This document shows, one piece after another, positions 61,829 through 64,000 of a stretch of 64,000 bases of DNA. This DNA is from Ditylenchus dipsaci (lineage: Eukaryota; Nematoda; Chromadorea; Rhabditida; Anguinidae), in contig SADC01000034.1 of NCBI GenBank assembly GCA_004194705.1, positions 186,001-250,000 of the forward strand, read 5' to 3'. The position numbers and the translations under genes were made by a program. A model generated the notes under the pieces. It made no database searches. It was not told the origin of the DNA and worked only from the letters and a program-made list of their open reading frames with translations. Within the stretch, counting starts at the first letter, position 1; each line of letters begins with the position of its first letter.

Positions 61829-62612
61829 GGCATACTTGCACGGCCGAAAAAATCGGCGCCGGGGCCGACCAGGGCGCCGGTCTTTGAAAAAAACGGCGCC
61901 GGGTGCCGGAAATAGGCGCCGGCGCCCTCTTTGTTGAAAATCGGCGCCGGGCGCCTTGTCAACCAAGAAAATCGGCGCCGGGCGCCATTGACAAAAACTT
62001 GGCGCCGGCGCAAAAAATGTGAAAAATTGGCGCCGCGCACCAAGTAAAAACGCAAGAAAAATAGCTATGCAAATTTTTTATTCTAAATATTTCACATGTC
62101 AGTCCATTCGCTATTATTATAAGTCAAAATGCTAAATAGACTCCAATTTTGATTAATTTTTTATTCAAATTCAACTCTGCGAAATCTGAAATTTTTTTGA
62201 GAGAACTAAAGCTGTATGTGTCATAAAAGCTGAAAATGCCAAGAAAATCAGTACAAAACACAGTTAAAAAAGCCTACTTCTATAATTTAAAAAGTTATGA
62301 AAAAGCACTGAGAAAAGGGCGCCGGGCGCCGGCGCCCGACTACGCAATTTTCGAAATCGGTGCCGGGCGCCGATTTCCCGCACAAATCTTCCCGCTCACA
62401 CCGCACAAATCAATCCGCACAATCAAATTTTCGACAAAAGTTTACCCAACCCCCCCCCGTCCCCCATAAACCAACTTTCAGGGGCTTCTGGCCATACCTG
62501 CACGGGCGCCGGCTCCGGGTGCCTACGCCAGGCAAAATTTCACGCCCCAATTTTTTCAAAATTTTCCGGGCGCACACCGGCGCCAGCGCCAGCGCCCGTG
62601 CAAGTATGGCTA
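61829..62612. repeat. GCGCCGGCGCC-rich composite element
   Basis: CATACTTGCACGG at 61829 and GTGCAAGTATGGC at about 62600 are inverted matches. GGCGCCGG repeats fill both ends; a second left terminus (CATACCTGCACGGGCGCCGG, 62495) shows that at least two copies are nested or adjacent. It lies immediately upstream of the minus-strand gene start at 61748. Confidence 0.7.
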
Positions 62613-63000
62613 TTGGTACTTATTGGGCTGGTTGGCCCCCTAAGCGTTTACAAAGACTTCAAATGCGAACAGTGAAAATCAGTTATTCCACACAAATGTT
62701 GTTGTTATTTTCTGTTTGTTCCACACAAACGTTGTTAATAATATCTGTTTGCTATATTTCACACAATAAATAAATAGTCCTTAACCATTCTTAGGGGACC
62801 CACCAGCCCAATAAGCACCGAGCTATTTAGTGTTACTAATGAGAAGAAAACGCAGCGGAAAAATAAAGATAATAAGTGCACAAAATTTATAGTGGATTTT
62901 TTGTAAAAAAAATATTATCTATATATGTCAGATATTATTTTGATGGATATTATCTACAATAATTGCTGCTTAATCTTTTGTTGTTGCGTGGTAAGAAAGC

Positions 63001-63070
63001 ACTAGGGTTGTCTTTTGCCCCGGGCATTTAATAATCGGGCATATGCCCGAGCATTTTTCAAATTTTCGGG
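63001..63070. repeat. Palindrome around CGGGCATATGCCCG
   Basis: GCCCCGGGCATTTAATAATCGGGCATATGCCCGAGCA is built of inverted GGGCAT motifs; no gene is seen nearby. Confidence 0.5.
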
Positions 63071-63549
63071 TGTTTTCCAAATGTCTCTCGTCAATCAATT
63101 TTTATTCAACAAATTTCAAATATCATCAACAAACATATCAAAATAACCAAATTTGGTGAATTTTTAATACTGTCTTTAAGATCTTTAATTTAAAAAGAGC
63201 GATTCACAACAGTGTTAGAAATAATTAACCTAACACTAAGTTAGTGTCACTAACACCTTAAACTAACCTTACATTAACACTAACATTTAAGTTAACCTAA
63301 AGGTACGTTCACATAAAAGTGTCGACCCAAGTGTTCTTTTAACGCGGGAAGAGCTGTACTTTTTTTTCTTGACCAAAACTTTTTTTCTGTTGGTATCATT
63401 TTGTAGCTAAGATTCAGGCTTCAAAATGAGGTATTGACAAGCCACATCTGAAATGAAAAATTGGGGTAAAAATTCTTAGGTCCGCACTCAGGTCGACACT
63501 CGGGTCGACACTCACAGAGTGTGGGCCTGGGCTGGTATTAACAATGAAC

Positions 63550-63830
63550 TTTTACCGTTACCTTTACCTTTTACCGTTACCTTTACCTTTATCACTATCG
63601 GTATTAACTATCTTACCGTTACCTTTACCCTTACCTTTACCTTTTACCGTTACCTTTACCCTTACCTTTACCACTATTAACTATTTACCTATAGCTAAAG
63701 GTAATGGTAAAGGTAAGGGTAAAAACTACAGGGGGGGGGGGTATTATGAAGGGGTATTATCATGGGGTATCATGAAATTTTTACCCTGCTCCCGAGCAGG
63801 GTAAAAATTTTACCTTTAGCTATTATGTTT
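63550..63830. repeat. TTACCTTTACC / GGTAAAGGTAA foldback repeat
   Basis: More than twelve direct units of TTACCTTTACC or TTACCGTTACC on the left meet inverted GGTAAAGGTAAGGGTAA units, then a G10 run and a short hairpin (CCCTGCTCCCGAGCAGGG). It resembles a MITE whose ends have expanded into a minisatellite. Confidence 0.75.
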
Positions 63831-64000
63831 CAGCTAAATGTAGAATTACCTCATCTAAGGTAAAATGGGGTGCTGAACACGAGTTTGCAGTCACTTTACC
63901 ATAAAGATTAGCTTACTACTAAGTTTTTTCTGTTTTATTTTTGACAGATCGATTGACTTTGGAAGTCACTTTATAATGGGTTTTACTGTTTTTAAGTTAT

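Overview
This is AT-rich invertebrate nuclear DNA. Host exons are short, with GT-AG introns that range from about 50 bases to several kilobases and are packed with transposon remnants. Nothing bacterial or viral is visible. The species cannot be fixed from sequence alone. A fatty-acid elongase of the ELOVL6/ELO type and an interstitial TTAGGC run (the nematode telomere unit) hint at a nematode, but weakly.

Four host genes can be traced. (1) An ELOVL6-like elongase on the minus strand, 1-6268, runs off the left edge; its introns hold a hAT-type MITE with an exact 8-bp target duplication and a decayed two-gene PIF/Harbinger transposon. (2) A complete SLC12A9-like cation-chloride cotransporter family gene lies on the plus strand, 17511-28250, with 22 exons. 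(3) A small multi-membrane-pass protein gene of unknown family is on the plus strand, 31644-36235; a pogo-type transposon has landed at the end of its second exon. (4) A long unrecognised gene on the minus strand, 44649-61748, has about 22 visible exons and encodes helical modules with an internal duplication, joined by low-complexity, probably nuclear, linkers.

Between and inside these genes sits a dense collection of DNA transposons: Harbinger (1380-5170), MULE (14752-17382), pogo (31956-33494), hAT with perfect TSD (41027-43124), a foldback-like element with 15-bp tandem repeats in both arms (37239-39644), mariner-type palindromes (46602-47474 and 51936-52707), and several MITE families. 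One MITE family (termini TACCGTATTTCTCTAATA) shares its ends with the pogo element.

The most unusual observation is that the otherwise well-spliced host exons repeatedly need a one-base (-1) frame correction. I find two sites in SLC12A9 and about eight in the minus-strand gene, always in the same direction, and each could be explained by one missing G beside an existing G, usually after AG. Unpolished consensus errors are the simplest explanation, but recoding or real deletions are not excluded.

Exon coordinates were read by eye from splice consensus and reading frame, with recalled family alignments. They should be treated as good to within a few bases.
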